DNA of 64,000 nucleotides from Rhabdophis nuchalis. Taxonomy: Eukaryota; Chordata; Lepidosauria; Squamata; Natricidae. Under the pieces are notes generated by a model. It saw nothing but the letters and a program-made list of their open reading frames with translations, was not told the DNA's origin and did no database searches. Each line of letters opens with the position of its first letter. Position 1 is the stretch's first letter. Below, piece after piece: positions 19,505 to 31,310 of the stretch. The DNA is taken from contig CM077648.1 in the NCBI GenBank assembly GCA_039707465.1, forward strand, positions 28,709,119-28,773,118, in the 5' to 3' direction. Both the position numbers and the translations under genes were made by a program.

Positions 19505-22500
19505 TACACCATAACCGTTGGTTACAAACGGTCGGGTGCCACTACCCCCGCAGGCTAGGTGGTCAGAGAGTACAGAGCCAGGGCCTGCGGCTGATGTTTT
19601 GCAATGCCAGGTCCGTTGTCAACAAAGCCCCCCTCATTAGTGACCTTGTGTCAGAGGGGGAGCCGGACCTGGCTGGAATTGCGGAAACCTGGTTGGGCCA
19701 CGAGGGAGGACTCCCCCTCGTTGAAATGTGCCCACCAGGCTACCGCGCCTTTCATCAGCCCCGGGCCCTTGGTAGGGGCGGTGGGGTAGCGGTCATTGTT
19801 AAGGAAGGTCTTGAGCCGAGAGAGACCATTGTGCCACAGACTACCGGCTGTGAGTCCCTCTGTGTGAAGTGGGGCCTAGGGAGGCAGTTGGGCTTGCTGG
19901 TTATATACCTGGCTCCCCGCTATGTAGCAGCAGCCCTGCCCGAGCTCCTGGAGGTGATCGCTACGGTGGCAGTGGAGACCCCCAGACTTTTAGTCATGGG
20001 GGACTTTAACCTGCCATCGTTGGGCGAATCATCCGAGGCAGCTCGGGAGTTCATGGCTTCCATGACGGCCATGGACCTGACCCAAGTAATTCGAGGCCCC
20101 ACTCACGAGGGTGGACATACGCCGGATCTCATCTTTGTCTCTGGCCAATGGAAGAGTGATCTGGGTATAGGGGATATAGTCATCACGCCCTTGTCATGGT
20201 CAGACCACTCACTTCTCCGGCTCGACTTTCCGACCGCTGCTCCCCTCCGTGGGGAGGCAGAACCAGAGTCTCCAATCTGGTACCGCCCCAGGCGCCTGAT
20301 GGACCCGGATGGGTTCCAGACGGTGCTTGGGCCATTTCCTGTACCTCTGACCCATGCCCCGATAGAGGACCTCACGGCCGCATGGAATAGTGCGGCCGTG
20401 GGAGCCTTGGATCGGGTCGCGCCCTTGCGGCCTCTCTTGCGGCGGCGAACCACCCTGGCCCCTTGGTTTACCGAGGAGCTGCGGGTGATGAAACGCCACA
20501 AGAGATGCCTAGAGGGAAGATGGAGGTCTACCCGATCTGAATCTGACCGGACACAGGTAAGAGCCCATTTACGGACTTACATTGTGGCGCTGAGAGTGGC
20601 CAAACGCCATCATTGTGCTACTCTCATAGCATCCGCAGAAAGCCGCCCTGCCGCCCTGTTTAGGGTGACCCGCTCCCTACTTCAACAAAGGGTGCGGGAA
20701 GCCCCGCTACAGGGTAGAGCAGAGGAATTTGTGACTTTTCTGCAGGAGAAAACCGCTCAGATACAGAACGGGCTACCCTCCATTGATGGCCCAGTGGGAT
20801 GCCACGAGACAGATCTTGTTTGGGAGGAGTTTGACTCCGTTACTTCCGATGATATGGACAGGTTACGTGGGCGACTGCGAGCCACCACATGTTTATTGGA
20901 CCCGTGCCCCTCCTGGCTTGTACTGGCATCCTGGGAGGTGACACGAGGCTGGCTCCAAGAGGTTGTCAACGCATCCTTAAGTGAGGGTGCCTTGCCTGCT
21001 TCTCTAAAAGAAGCGATGGTGAGGCCCCTCCTTAAGAAGCCCTCTTTGGATCCAGCTCTTTTAAACAACTACCGTCCAGTCTCCAACCTTCCCTTTTTGG
21101 CGAAGGTTGTTGAGAGTGTGGTGGCACAACAGTTTCCCCGTCACCTGGAGGAAGTTGACTATCTAGATCTGCGCCAGTCCTGCTTTCGGCCCGGGCACAG
21201 CACCGAGACGGCATTGGTCGCGTTGGTTGATGATCTCTGGAGGGCCAGAGATGGGGGTTGTTCCTCCATCCTGGTCCTATTAGACCTCTCGGCGGCTTTC
21301 GATACCATCGACCATGGTATCCTATTGCATCGGCTGGGGGGGTTGGGAGTGGGAGGCGCCGTTTTACGGTGGTTCTCCTCCTACCTCTCTGGCCGATCGC
21401 AATTTGTGTTGACAGGGGGGCAGAGGTCGACCTCGAGACCACTCACTTGTGGGGTGCCTCAGGGGTCGGTCCTCTCGCCTCTCCTGTTTAACACATACAT
21501 GAAGCCGCTGGGTGAGATCATCCGTGGTTTAGAATACCATCTATACGCTGATGACACTCAGTTTTATATATCTACTCCAAACCACCCCAACGATGCCGTA
21601 GCGGTGATGTGCCAGTACCTGGAAGCCGTGCGGATCTGGATGGGAAGTAACGGACTTAGGCTCAACCCGACCAAGACCGAGTGGCTGTGGTTTCCGGCTG
21701 CCCGATTCAACCAGCTCACTCCATCGCTGGCCATAGGGGGCGAACATCTTGCCTCTGTGGATGGGGCGCGCAATTTGGGTGTCCTCCTGGATCCCCGGCT
21801 GTCCATGGAAGATCAAGTGACGGCCGTGGCCAGGAGGGCGTTTTACCAGGTTCGCCTGGTTCGCCAATTGCGCCCCCTATTGGATCGGGACGCCCTGCGC
21901 ACAGTCACTCATGCGCTCGTGACATCCCGACTGGACTATTGTAACTCTCTCTACATGGGGCTCCCCTTGAGGTGCACCCGGAGACTTCAGCTAGTCCAGA
22001 ACGCAGCCGCGCGAGCAATTATGGGAACCGCTAGGTTTACCCATGTAACACCGCTCTTGCGCGAGCTGCACTGGCTACCTGTCGTCTTCCGGGTGCGTTT
22101 CAAGGTGTTAATTATCATCTTTAAAGCGCTCCATGGCTCGGGACTTAGCTATCTGCGGGATCGGATCCTGCCCCATACTTCCTCACAGCCGATTCGCTCC
22201 CACAGAGAGGGACTTCTCCGGGTGCCGTCCACTAGACATTGTCAGCGGGCGACACCCAGGGGAAGGGCTATCTCTGTGGCGGTCCCGGCCCTCTGGAACG
22301 ACCTTCCCCCCGATATCAGGACGACCACGGACCTCCGCTCCTTCCGTCTTAAATTAAAAACTCACTTTTTCTGTCTGGCCGGCCTAGGATAAGTCTCTCT
22401 GTCTTTGGGGTTTTTATTGGGAATTAGTATTGCTTAGTTTTAATGGGGAAATTTTAGCGCAGGTTATGTTTAATTTGCTTTTAGAATTGTTTGTATGTAT

Positions 22501-22592
22501 TTATTGTTTTTATTCTACCTGTGCACCACCCCGAGTCCCCGTGGGGAGAGGGTGCGGTTTTATAAATATTAAATTATTATTATTATTATTAT
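19505..22592 (+). mobile_element. L2 LINE, 5'-truncated, nearly intact ORF
   Basis: The copy starts near 19505 at the point matching about residue 130 of the complete ORF seen on the minus strand at 36672. It therefore lacks the 5' UTR and N-terminal extension. It includes the endonuclease-RT frame (19594-22392), a 200-bp 3' UTR with the accccgagtccccgtgggga box (22530-22549), and an ATT tail ending near 22592. No target duplication was found by eye. Confidence 0.9.
19594..22392 (+). CDS. L2-clade endonuclease/reverse transcriptase, 932 codons
   Basis: The product would nick target DNA and reverse-transcribe LINE RNA. The apurinic-type endonuclease (about 1-225) keeps E31 (AETW), D137/N139 (GDFNL) and the terminal D204-H205 (SDH). 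The RT keeps RPLLKK, D564 and D570 ([11 protein letters not shown]), [13 protein letters not shown] and YADD at 651-654, then the C-terminal RELHWLP and final CLAGLG blocks. There are no stops or frameshifts. A three-residue gap precedes the YADD relative to the sister copy at 33463-35334. The ATG is internal to the ancestral ORF because the insertion is 5'-truncated, so natural expression is doubtful, but the enzyme domains look complete. Confidence 0.88.
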   Translation: MFCNARSVVNKAPLISDLVSEGEPDLAGIAETWLGHEGGLPLVEMCPPGYRAFHQPRALGRGGGVAVIVKEGLEPRETIVPQTTGCESLCVKWGLGRQLGLLVIYLAPRYVAAALPELLEVIATVAVETPRLLVMGDFNLPSLGESSEAAREFMASMTAMDLTQVIRGPTHEGGHTPDLIFVSGQWKSDLGIGDIVITPLSWSDHSLLRLDFPTAAPLRGEAEPESPIWYRPRRLMDPDGFQTVLGPFPVPLTHAPIEDLTAAWNSAAVGALDRVAPLRPLLRRRTTLAPWFTEELRVMKRHKRCLEGRWRSTRSESDRTQVRAHLRTYIVALRVAKRHHCATLIASAESRPAALFRVTRSLLQQRVREAPLQGRAEEFVTFLQEKTAQIQNGLPSIDGPVGCHETDLVWEEFDSVTSDDMDRLRGRLRATTCLLDPCPSWLVLASWEVTRGWLQEVVNASLSEGALPASLKEAMVRPLLKKPSLDPALLNNYRPVSNLPFLAKVVESVVAQQFPRHLEEVDYLDLRQSCFRPGHSTETALVALVDDLWRARDGGCSSILVLLDLSAAFDTIDHGILLHRLGGLGVGGAVLRWFSSYLSGRSQFVLTGGQRSTSRPLTCGVPQGSVLSPLLFNTYMKPLGEIIRGLEYHLYADDTQFYISTPNHPNDAVAVMCQYLEAVRIWMGSNGLRLNPTKTEWLWFPAARFNQLTPSLAIGGEHLASVDGARNLGVLLDPRLSMEDQVTAVARRAFYQVRLVRQLRPLLDRDALRTVTHALVTSRLDYCNSLYMGLPLRCTRRLQLVQNAAARAIMGTARFTHVTPLLRELHWLPVVFRVRFKVLIIIFKALHGSGLSYLRDRILPHTSSQPIRSHREGLLRVPSTRHCQRATPRGRAISVAVPALWNDLPPDIRTTTDLRSFRLKLKTHFFCLAGLG

Positions 22593-22599
22593 AAACTCC

Positions 22600-23500
22600 T
22601 GATGAAGCCAACAGAAAACATTTTACAACATAATCCAATAAATGCCAATCACAAAACATCCTCCCCTGCCAAAGCATGGAGTTTGAACTATATCTTGGAG
22701 TGAGGCACCAGAAGAAGGACATGTGTAAACAAACCTAAAGAATGAACAGAACTGTAGGAAGAATAATGTAAGAGAGATACTAGAGAGTTTACAACTTGGA
22801 CATTATACAGTAAATACAAGTCCACCATATTATGACTTTAATAATTATCCTGAGAAAAACCTAGGAATTGAAAATAACCAAAAGGTCCAGGGCCGCATAC
22901 TAGCATGATTCTGAATTAATTTCAGAGATGGAAAGAAAAATGGAGAACAACTAGAAACACCAGGAAATCATTAACTAATCTGAGAATAAGACAAGCACCA
23001 CCAATTCGGTCTTCTCTATCAGAAACCCAGTTTCTTTGAATATGCATCATGAGATTTAATCACCCTACCTGTGGAATCACTAAACTGGTGCAAAGCTAGT
23101 TGATCTTCAATTAAAACACCAGAAAATCTCAGAGCCTTAAAAAAACAATAATAGGGAGAGATAAGAAGGGAAAGATGACTAGATTAAAGTAATCAGAATA
23201 AAACGAAATAGAAGCAACCAGAGTTGCCTAGATATTATTGATTTACACATCAACTATACGAACTTGCTTCACATTTAAATCCTTTTAGAATATTACCTGG
23301 TGTGTGTGTGTGTTAGCTTCTTAGCTTCTTTTTGAATCATCTTCACTTCCTTCAGTGATGGTCAGCCATTGATTTTCCTGGTTGGTCTCTCTGCACCAAG
23401 GATCCAGAGGGGTTACTGGTGATAAAGAACAATGGGAGGCAAATAGCTGTAGCCGTTGCAACTCCTTACTTAAGGCTTCTGCATGGGACATTTTCCCCTG
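22600..23500. other. unassigned sequence
   Basis: No supported gene or recognisable repeat between the L2 tail and an old L2 3' end. Confidence 0.5.
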
Positions 23501-23504
23501 CATG

Positions 23505-23585
23505 TGTTTTCATTTTTTATTACATTGTAAGCCACTCAGAGTCCCCTTCGAACTGTGAGATGACTAACATATAAATTAAAGAAAT
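23505..23585 (+). mobile_element. old L2-like 3' end
   Basis: TTGTAAGCCACTCAGAGTCC and a CCCTTCGAACTGTGAG hairpin, then ATATAAATTAAAG, resemble an ancient L2 3' terminus. It is diverged from the younger copies. Confidence 0.55.
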
Positions 23586-23827
23586 ATGTGTAACCTGTAA
23601 TAATGAAAGTGGGACCGAATTTGTGTATGTTCCAAAAGAAGAAATGGATGGAGGTGCTGTTGCTGCTGTTGCTGGCAGTAATTTATTCTTTACATAAGGT
23701 GCAAATCCTAAACTTCAAAGGGTGTTTTCAATATTACAATGCAGAAAAATCACAATAATATTAATGTATTATGGTTGTGTCCTAATTTAATGTATTATAT
23801 CCTATACTGTATTGTCCACATAATTTT

Positions 23828-24092
23828 ATACCCTGTTTCCCTGAAAATTATCTCCCCAGATAATAAGCCCAATTGAGCTTTTGAGTGCATGCACTAAAAT
23901 AAGCCCTCCCCTGAAAATTAGCCCTCCCCAAAAATATTGCAACACAGCAGCAGGCATGAGGTGACCATGCTCGCTTCTTCCTGCACCTCAAAAATAATAA
24001 GACCTCCCAAAAAATACGGCCAAAATAAGGCTTATTTCAGGGATCAAAAGAAAATAAGACCCTGTCTTATTTTCGGGGAAACATGGTCTATA
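23828..24092. mobile_element. mariner-like MITE (CCCTGTTTCCC ends)
   Basis: The start TACCCTGTTTCCCTGAAAAT and the end ATTTTCGGGGAAACATGGTCTA give inverted termini bounded by TA. This fits a Tc1/mariner-type non-autonomous element. Repeated AATAAG blocks fill the interior. There is no transposase. Confidence 0.65.
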
Positions 24093-24180
24093 ATTACATT
24101 ACATTACATTACATTACATTGTAATGTATTGTATTATATCATATTGTATCATATTGTATCATATATCATATCATAACATA

Positions 24181-24240
<60 letters not shown>

Positions 24241-24242
24241 CT
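24093..24242. repeat. ATTAC, ATTGT and ATCT arrays
   Basis: Successive pentamer and tetramer microsatellites, ending with about 14 ATCT units at 24184-24242. Confidence 0.95.
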
Positions 24243-25059
24243 TTGCTGATGCTTTATTTTGCCATATACTAAATAAATAAAACTAGAATGTTAAAAAATG
24301 TTATACAACCTATCTGGGAAAAGAAAACAAAACATAGGAAAAAATAATAGTATAAAGAAGATAAGTTATTGAGTGGGTCATGCTAATCATGAGTGGTTTG
24401 GACACTACAGAAATAGTATATCAGACGTCATGGGGCCTTCCTCCAGAAGCACATGAATGCTCCTTCTGATCAAGCATTAAGGAGTGCTGTTGCAGAACAC
24501 ATAGCTTGCTGACCTAGGAAATGAGCTCTTTGTCAGATTCATGTTGAGGCCTTGCCAAAAAGATTAAAGCAATGAATGCAGTTTGTACGCAGAAGAGCTG
24601 GCAATGTTTACATTACAAGCAGAGGTTCTGCTTGTTCAGTTAAAGATGCAAATATTAGGAATACAAATGGTGTGTCCTTGTGAAGGAAACTCTGTAAAGT
24701 GCAGTCGGGAAGAGAAGAGAAGAGACAAATTCTTTAGTGGCCATATGTGATGGACACACAAGGAATTTTTCTCCAGGGGATAAGCTCTCAGTGTACATAC
24801 AAACAACAAGTGATAGGGCATAGGTCATAAATCATAAAATACAATAATCATAAATCATAAGATACAACATTCAGTGATAGTCATAGGGTACTAAATAAGC
24901 AATCAACATAAATCCTAATACAATACTAACAAAAGCAATGCCATAAGAAGCTAAGAAAATGAGTAATAGCAAAGATAAGAAGGATAATAGTAATTCAATC
25001 CTAGTAGGTGGTTTGACATCCGAGGGCATAAGACAGTGTTGTAGGAATTGGTTGTTTAG
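24243..25059. other. unassigned sequence
   Basis: No supported feature. The last ~60 bases (ataagacagtgttgtagg region) resemble a common squamate repeat that resumes after 25874, so the SINE and L2 described next interrupted it. Confidence 0.45.
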
Positions 25060-25072
25060 TAGAGTGATGGCA

Positions 25073-25417
25073 GGTACACACTGGGTCAGTGGCTAAGATG
25101 CTGAGCATGTCAATCAGAAAGGTCAGCAGTATGGCGGTTCAAATCCCTAGCGCTGCATAACGGAGTGAGGTCCTGTTACTTGTCCCATCTTCTGCCAACC
25201 TAGCAGTTCAAAAGCATGTAAAATGCTTGTAAAATGCAAGTAGAAAAATAGGGACCACCTTTGGTGGGAAGGTAACAGCATTCCGTGTGCCTTCAGCATT
25301 TAGTCAGCCACATGACCACAGTCTTTGGACTGTGCTGCCTCTTTGGCTTTGAAATGGAGATGAGCACTGTCTCCTAGAGTCAGGAATGACTAGCACATAT
25401 GTGCGAGGGGAACCTTT
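25073..25417 (+). mobile_element. Sauria-type SINE
   Basis: The head has CAGTGGCTAAGATGCTGAGC and a GGTTCAAATCCC B box. The body has AATAGGGACCACCTTTGG. It ends ATATGTGCGAGGGGAACC and an AT-rich tail. The duplication tagagtgatggca (25060-25072) and tagagtgatagca (25874-25886) flanks this SINE together with the following L2, so the L2 probably inserted into the SINE tail. Confidence 0.92.
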
Positions 25418-25873
25418 ATTTTTATTTTTATTTATTTATTTATTTATTTTCGAATTTATACCCCGCCCTTCTCCTTGTTAGGACCCAGGGCGGCGCACAG
25501 GCATTATTAAAACCATAACAAAAGACAATATACAATATTAAAAACATATTAAATTAAATTAAAACCCGTGCTAAAAAACCCATTTAAAACCCTGAAAATT
25601 AAAAATTATAGATAGAGTCAGAAATGGGGGGGCTATGCTAGGCCGGCTTGTTGGAATAGATACGTCTTAAGACATTGGCGGAAGAGGCGGAGGTCCGAGG
25701 TGGTGTGTAGGTCGGGGGGTAGGTCGTTCCAGAGGGCCGGGCCCACCACAGAGAAGGCCCTTCCCCTGGGTGTCGCCAACCGGCATTGCCCGGCCGACGA
25801 TACCCGGAGAAGACCCTCTCTGTGGGAGCGGATCGGACGAAGGGATGTATGGGGCAGAAGGCGGTCTCGTATT
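25418..25873 (-). pseudogene. 5'-truncated L2 LINE in SINE tail
   Basis: The minus-strand frame ending at 25638 encodes the last ~80 residues of the L2 ORF (CPIHPFVRSAPTERV, VFSGYRR, then the GEGPSLWWARPSGTTY frame-shifted block). The 3' UTR has the gcccttctccttgttaggac box. It is tail-to-tail with the SINE. The apparent ATG at 25928 lies in unrelated flanking DNA. Confidence 0.85.
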
Positions 25874-25938
25874 TAGAGTGATAGCATGGGGGGAAATTGC
25901 CTTTGTGTCCAGTTGTTTCAGCGTACAATGCCCTGTAG

Positions 25939-26072
25939 CAGGACTATCAAACTCCCGGCCTACAGGCCGGATGTGTCATGTGCTGGCTACACTCACACCC
26001 AGTTTAGTGAAGGGGGGGAAGTCCCAATATGTCATGTGACTGCGCTGGAACAACATGAGTTGGACACCCCTG
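25939..26072. mobile_element. hAT MITE, CAGGGCTGTCAAACTC family
   Basis: Ends CAGGACTATCAAACTC and GAGTTGGACACCCCTG. The 8-bp duplication is ccctgtag (25931-25938) and ccctatag (26073-26080), with one mismatch. It is 134 bp. Confidence 0.9.
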
Positions 26073-26080
26073 CCCTATAG

Positions 26081-28867
26081 CATTGTCCTGAGGGAAGAAG
26101 TTGAAATAGTTTATTAGTGGGGAATCTAAGTAAAGAAATGATAACAGGTAACTGTAATGTGATAGAATGAGGTTCAGCAACATTTTCAGTTAGTGAGTAG
26201 CTTACCCAGAACACCCACCAGTTATTGGTACTTAACATTAATAATAATGAAATATTACTTGTTTTTAATCCATGTATTTATTTAATATATAATCAGGGAT
26301 TGTTCAAAGTTATAGTGGTGTTGAATGAATAATTACAACTGACATAGTTAAGGGAAGCTGGCAGGAGATTGCCTTTTAACAATCATGGAATTCAGTTAAT
26401 AATGGCAAGCATGACTGCAGAGATTGCCATCACTAAATAACTTAGTCATGCTTTACGTCAGCATTGCCTAGCAATGTAAATTCTGGACCCAATTGCTGTG
26501 GATATCTGTATCTATTATTTCTATAGGTAGTTGTTGGCTTATATCCATTCATTCGGTGATTGTTCCAAGTTACAGTGGCACTGAAAAAACTTACAACTAG
26601 TCCTTGAAGTTCCATCGAATGAAGACTGATTCTGGAGTCTAGGAATAGTTTGTGCAATGACACATGTTGTTCATGCTTTTTCTACATTGCAGCATTCAGC
26701 ACTGTGGCTTGTTTCTCAATGCATCAGACCATGGGCACATCTTTGCAAAAGAATCCTTCCTCACTGTAATGCCACAGCCAAAAATGGTTGCCTAGATTAA
26801 CCTACAGTATTTCGACAATGGCAGGATTCCTACTAGTGAATCACAGCAGATTTTAGCACTTCCCCATCTCCTTGCATGTTGATAGAACTCAACTGTGGAC
26901 ACGTTTCACATTGTTTCAGGATGCTGCAATCGGAAATGCCTACTTTTGACTGAGCCGTACACAGTGTGCCCGTGCTTGGTAGCCAAATACGTTTGACTGG
27001 TGGAATTCATCTTCATGCGTTGTTTTGTTCTAAACGGTTACAAAATACTAATTGAGAAACAGGAAATAAACAATCATGCAACAGTCCAAGAACAGTTTCT
27101 CTAATTACAAAGATTAGGGCTGGGCAAAGACTTGGATTGAATAGATTATATCAAGGGCTAGTGAAGAAAAGTAGGCATGCCTGTGAAATGATTTCATGCT
27201 CTTTCAGGTTTCAGGTGCTGAATATTTGAATGTTTATATACAAAACAAGAAAAAGTAAACACCTTTCAAATATAAAAAAAGAAATATTTAACTTGCATTC
27301 AATCTGGTTGTTTATTTAAATGAGCTTCAATTCAAATCAGAGATGGGTTACTCAAGAAGAGGCTCCGCCCACCCAGAACCCACAAGTTTCTGCTCAGATA
27401 ATTAACATCTGTTTTTAACATCATTATGGTTTTTATTATTATTTTTAATCCCACTTTTATTACTTTTTATAAATAATTCAAGGCAGCAAACTTATCTAAT
27501 ACTCATTTCTCTTCCAATTTCCCACACAACATTTTTGTGACGTGAAGAGAGCTAAGATGAGTTGAGAAAGATTGACTGGCCCAAATTCACCCAGCTGGCT
27601 TTCATCCCTTAAACGTGACTAGAACTCAATATGTCCTGGTTTCTACCCTAGTGTTTTATATGATCCAAGAATATATTTAGGGAGCTAATGAGGAAATGAC
27701 CCAAGAAAACATTACAAATTCAGAAGAGAGCTAAGACACCTGACAATTTCAGAGATAATTTTTTGCTTCAAGATTTGGACCAATGACTTCAAGCTTGTCT
27801 TAGCTTAGTGAATTATGGCAGCTACAAAGTACAGACAAGATATAAATTTAATTTTAAAAAAAGTACAAATAAATAAAAGTCTTTGTCACTGTTTCAGTCC
27901 TGAGCAATTGTTAACTGAAGAGTCATATTACTTCTCTTTGACAGGATGGGAAGAAGGAAAAGGTTCTAAATTTGGCAGCTGGAACTGATGTTTGGAGAAG
28001 AAAGAGAAAGTGTAGGATGGAATCTTTCCTATCCAATAAAAAGGGTGATAGTAAATTATTCTGGAATAAATTGTTGCTTTAGGCAGATGAGTTAGGCTCT
28101 ATTTTGGGTTTAATGTCCAAATTACAGGTGCATATATGATGGCATACTGGTTTTCTTGATGTCATTATATAAGTGCTGGGTGGGAGTGTATATGGTGTAT
28201 TGATGGAAACTAAAACTATTTCTAGGTAAATTAACTAATATGCTCACCACATTTTCTACAGGGCCTAATTATCAAGTTTTCCACCATTTAATATCATATT
28301 TTAAATATTCAGAATAGAATTGCTTTTTCCTGAATCCAAGGAATTAGGAAAATATGCTTCTCAGTGTTCATAAGTAACAGATTGCCTTTACAACAGGAAA
28401 ATGCTAGGAGAGGATATACTTTGGCCCGCTTGGGTGGGATTCAGTCTGGATAAGATCTAGGTTCCTGTAAAACCCCCAAAATACGTTGGAATTGAGTTCA
28501 CATGCAGCAACTCTAGCCCTCAACAATGCTAACAATTGGGATATTAATCAATCAAATGCTAATCTGGGCTATACCTGTTTGCCTCCCACACCTGCATCTT
28601 ACAAGGGAAGACAAAGCAAAATGAAGGAACAAAAAACAATGAAATCTTATTGGCTCCAGGCTTACAGATTTCAGGTCATAAATACCTATTGTCAGCCGAA
28701 TAGGTAATACCCACTATTTTCCAGTACAATTTAATCCATATGAAGTAGGTTGAGCTGAGAGAGAATGATTATTCCAAACCAAGGGTAGGCTAGAACTGAG
28801 TCTTCCTACACTCCTAATTCCTACACTCCTAGTACCAAATCCCAACCATTACAATACATTCTGTACT
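26081..28867. other. mostly unassigned; degenerate MITE traces
   Basis: The blocks GATTGTTCAAAGTTATAGTGG (outline) near 26290 and GATTGTTCCAAGTTACAGTGG near 26560 match a MITE core seen again near 54400-54700. A short CAGAGATGGGTTACT to GAACCCAC remnant lies at about 27340-27383. No gene is supported. Confidence 0.4.
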
Positions 28868-28872
28868 GTATG

Positions 28873-29174
28873 TGTTGTGGATCAGACAGAGGGAGTCCGA
28901 GACAGGTAGGGTTAGAATTAAAACAGTCGTTTATTAAGGCTTTTAACAGCAAAAATAGTAAACCGTATAACAGGAAAGGAAAAGTGCGGTAGACAGGGTA
29001 TCCCCTGCCTGACAGCTATTTATATTGAAGCTGTCAGGCAGGGAACCAATCAGGCTGCCTAGTAACCCCAGCTCAGCCAGTCGCGTCTTAGCCAATCAGG
29101 CGCGACTGGCTGTTGCTGGGCTTTTCAAGCTGGGGTCGAAGACTTGCGGCCGGTCATAAGTCGAGGACCCCACA
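28873..29174 (-). mobile_element. solo LTR
   Basis: On the minus strand it starts TGTGGGGTCC and ends GATCCACAACA, with a perfect 5-bp target duplication gtatg (28868-28872, 29175-29179). The minus strand has a TATA box (ATATAAAT, about 29018-29026) and a polyadenylation signal (AATAAA near 28932). Two inverted repeats are prominent: 15-bp arms 29003-29017/29029-29043 enclosing the TATA box, and GCCAGTCGCG/CGCGACTGGC near 29078-29112. No internal coding region remains. Confidence 0.85.
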
Positions 29175-29321
29175 GTATGGAAATCAGAGATGAAACTTTG
29201 GTTCATATAAGATAGATAAGATAATTTTATTGTCACTTTTTTACTACAGGCATACTGCTCCATATTAAAAATGAAATTCTGTTGCCAGCTTTCAAGAGAA
29301 AGTGTATATACACATGCTATA

Positions 29322-29668
29322 GTAAAGGTAAAGGTTCCCATTGCACATATGTTCTAGTTGTTTCCGATCTAGGAGGTGGTGCTCATCTCTGTTTCAAGGC
29401 CAAAGAGCCAGCGCTGTCCAAAGATGTCTCTGTGGTCATGTGGCTGGCATGACTAAATGCCAAAGATGCACGGAATGCTGTTACCTCCCCACCAAAGGTG
29501 TTTCCTATTTTTTCTACTTGCATTTTTACATGGTTTCGAACTGCAAAGTTGGCAGAAGCTGGGACAAGTAATGGGAGCTCACTCCATTACGTGGGATTCG
29601 AACCACGGAACTGCCGACCTTTTTGATCTACAAGCTCAGTGTCTTAGCCACTGAGCCGCCGCGTCCCT
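29322..29668 (-). mobile_element. Sauria-type SINE
   Basis: Same family as 8173-8515. On the minus strand it has GGCTAAGACACTGAGC, then a GTTCGAATCCC B box, the body, and a GGGAACCTTTACCTTTAC tail. The perfect duplication catgctata lies at 29313-29321 and 29669-29677. Confidence 0.93.
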
Positions 29669-29689
29669 CATGCTATATACATTCATAAA

Positions 29690-30642
29690 TATAAACATAA
29701 ATAAATATTCATTTCATTTTATTCTATTTATATACCGCCCTATTTTCACCTAAAAGGGACTCAGGGCGGTGCACAGAAAGATAAAAACCCAACAATACAT
29801 ACAAAATATAAAAGACAATTAAATTATTAAATCTGTGCTAAAATTTAGATAATATAAAATTAAAACCAATAAATATCAAAATTTAAAATTATACCCTTAG
29901 TCTATGTCAGGCCGGCTAGATGAAAGAAATGTGCTTTTAACATCCGACGGAAGAGGCGTAGGTCCGTGATGGTATGGATATCGGGGGGCAGGTCGTTCCA
30001 GAGTGCCAGACCTGCCACAGAGAAGGCTCTTCCCCTGGGAGTCGCCAGCTGGCATTGACCGGCTGACGGCACCCTGAGGAGGCCCACTCTGTGGGAGCGG
30101 ACATGTCAAAGGGAGGTATGTGGTAGGAGGCGGTCTCTCAAGTAACCAGGACCCATGCCATGGAGCGCTTTGAAGATGGTGACACCTTGAGCGCACCCGG
30201 AAGACCACAGGCAGCCAGTGCAGCTCACGCAGGAGAGGTGTTACATGGGAGTAACGAGAGACTCCCATAATCCCCCGTGCGGCCGCATTCTGCACTAGCT
30301 GGAGTCTCCGGGTGCACCTCAAGGGGAGCCCCATGTAGAGGGTGTTACAGTAGTCCAGGTGGGAAATAATGAGGGCTTGAGTGACTGTGCGTAGGGCATC
30401 CCGATCTAGAAAGGGGCGCAACTGGCGTATCAGGTAAACCTGATAGAAAGCCCCCCTGGCCACGGCCATCACATGGTCATCCAAGGACAGCCATGAATCC
30501 AGGAGGACGCCCAAGTTGCAAGCCCTTTCTGTGGGGGCCAATGACTCGCCCCCGATAGCCAGCGATGGAATTAACTGGCTATATCGAGATGCCGGAAACC
30601 ACAGCCACTTGGTCTTGGACGGGTTGAGTCTGAGTTTATATA
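29690..30642 (-). pseudogene. 5'-truncated L2 LINE
   Basis: The minus-strand frame 30649-29897 follows the L2 ORF from LRLNPSKTKWLWFPASRYSQ through the [20 protein letters not shown] and [13 protein letters not shown] blocks. It then loses the frame near 30180 (a small deletion), and the true C-terminus continues at 30087-29902. The 3' UTR with the cgccctattttcacc box and an AT-rich tail is at 29700-29895. A possible 9-bp duplication attcataaa (29681-29689, 30643-30651) flanks it. Confidence 0.85.
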
Positions 30643-30645
30643 AAT

Positions 30646-31310
30646 TCATAAACTATGAATGTGACTGAATCTGGATGTGCTGCTTTGGATCTCTCGAAGC
30701 CTCCTCCCAGAAGGTAAGAAGGAAAACAGGTCATGAAGAGGATGTGTAGTGTCCCAGACAGTCCTGAGGACTTTACTCAAGCATTGCTTATGTGCTATGT
30801 CCTTCCTTCTATCCAGGACATCCTCACCACTCTCTGCGCTGCCTTCCTGTCTGAAGCAGTATTGCAGAGCTGTCAAAGTTGTGGCCCATGAGCTGGATGT
30901 GTCATGCACTGGCCACATCCATCCCTGCTTTAGCAAAGGGGAATAAAGTCATGATATGTCAGATGATGCGAGTTTGACACCCCTGCAGTAATGCTTCCAA
31001 ACCAGACAGTAATGCAACGTGACAGGATGCTCTTGATCATGTGACACAGAAAATACAGGTGCTGTGGAGCCTGTTTCACCAGTGTCTCACTGTTGAGTGA
31101 CCAAGCTAGGCCACCTATTAGCTGCACATCCATAAACTTGATGTTGCTAACCACCTCTACAGGTAAATCATTAATACATAGAGGTGGGTGGCTGTGCCTG
31201 CCTTTAAATCTAAGTAGGTCTGAATAATGCAACACTTTTTGTGTGGTGCGACATATATTGCTCCTTGCCCAATTGCTTCAGTCTGTAAGGAGGCATTCAT
31301 CTACATTGCA
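30646..31310 (-). pseudogene. old LINE reverse-transcriptase C-terminus
   Basis: The minus-strand frame 31235-30930 contains NIKFMDVQLIGGLAWSLNSE, QHLYFLCHMIKSILSRCITV and VWFGSI. After a MITE, the frame 30936-30646 has VLRTVWDTTHPLHDLFSFLP and SGRRLREIQSSTSRF. These match the C-terminal thumb region common in vertebrate non-LTR retrotransposons (L2/Rex-like; the clade is not resolved). It is highly decayed. Confidence 0.65.
30865..30985. mobile_element. hAT MITE inside old LINE
   Basis: Ends CAGAGCTGTCAAAGTTG and GAGTTTGACACCCCTG, with an 8-bp duplication cagtattg (30857-30864) and cagtaatg (30986-30993). It belongs to the family at 2241-2375. Its distal half is duplicated at 32153-32202. 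Confidence 0.9.

Noticed and set aside
22595..22640. Hammerhead-like CTGATGA followed by GAAAAC
   Set aside because: No complementary stem II between the two words.
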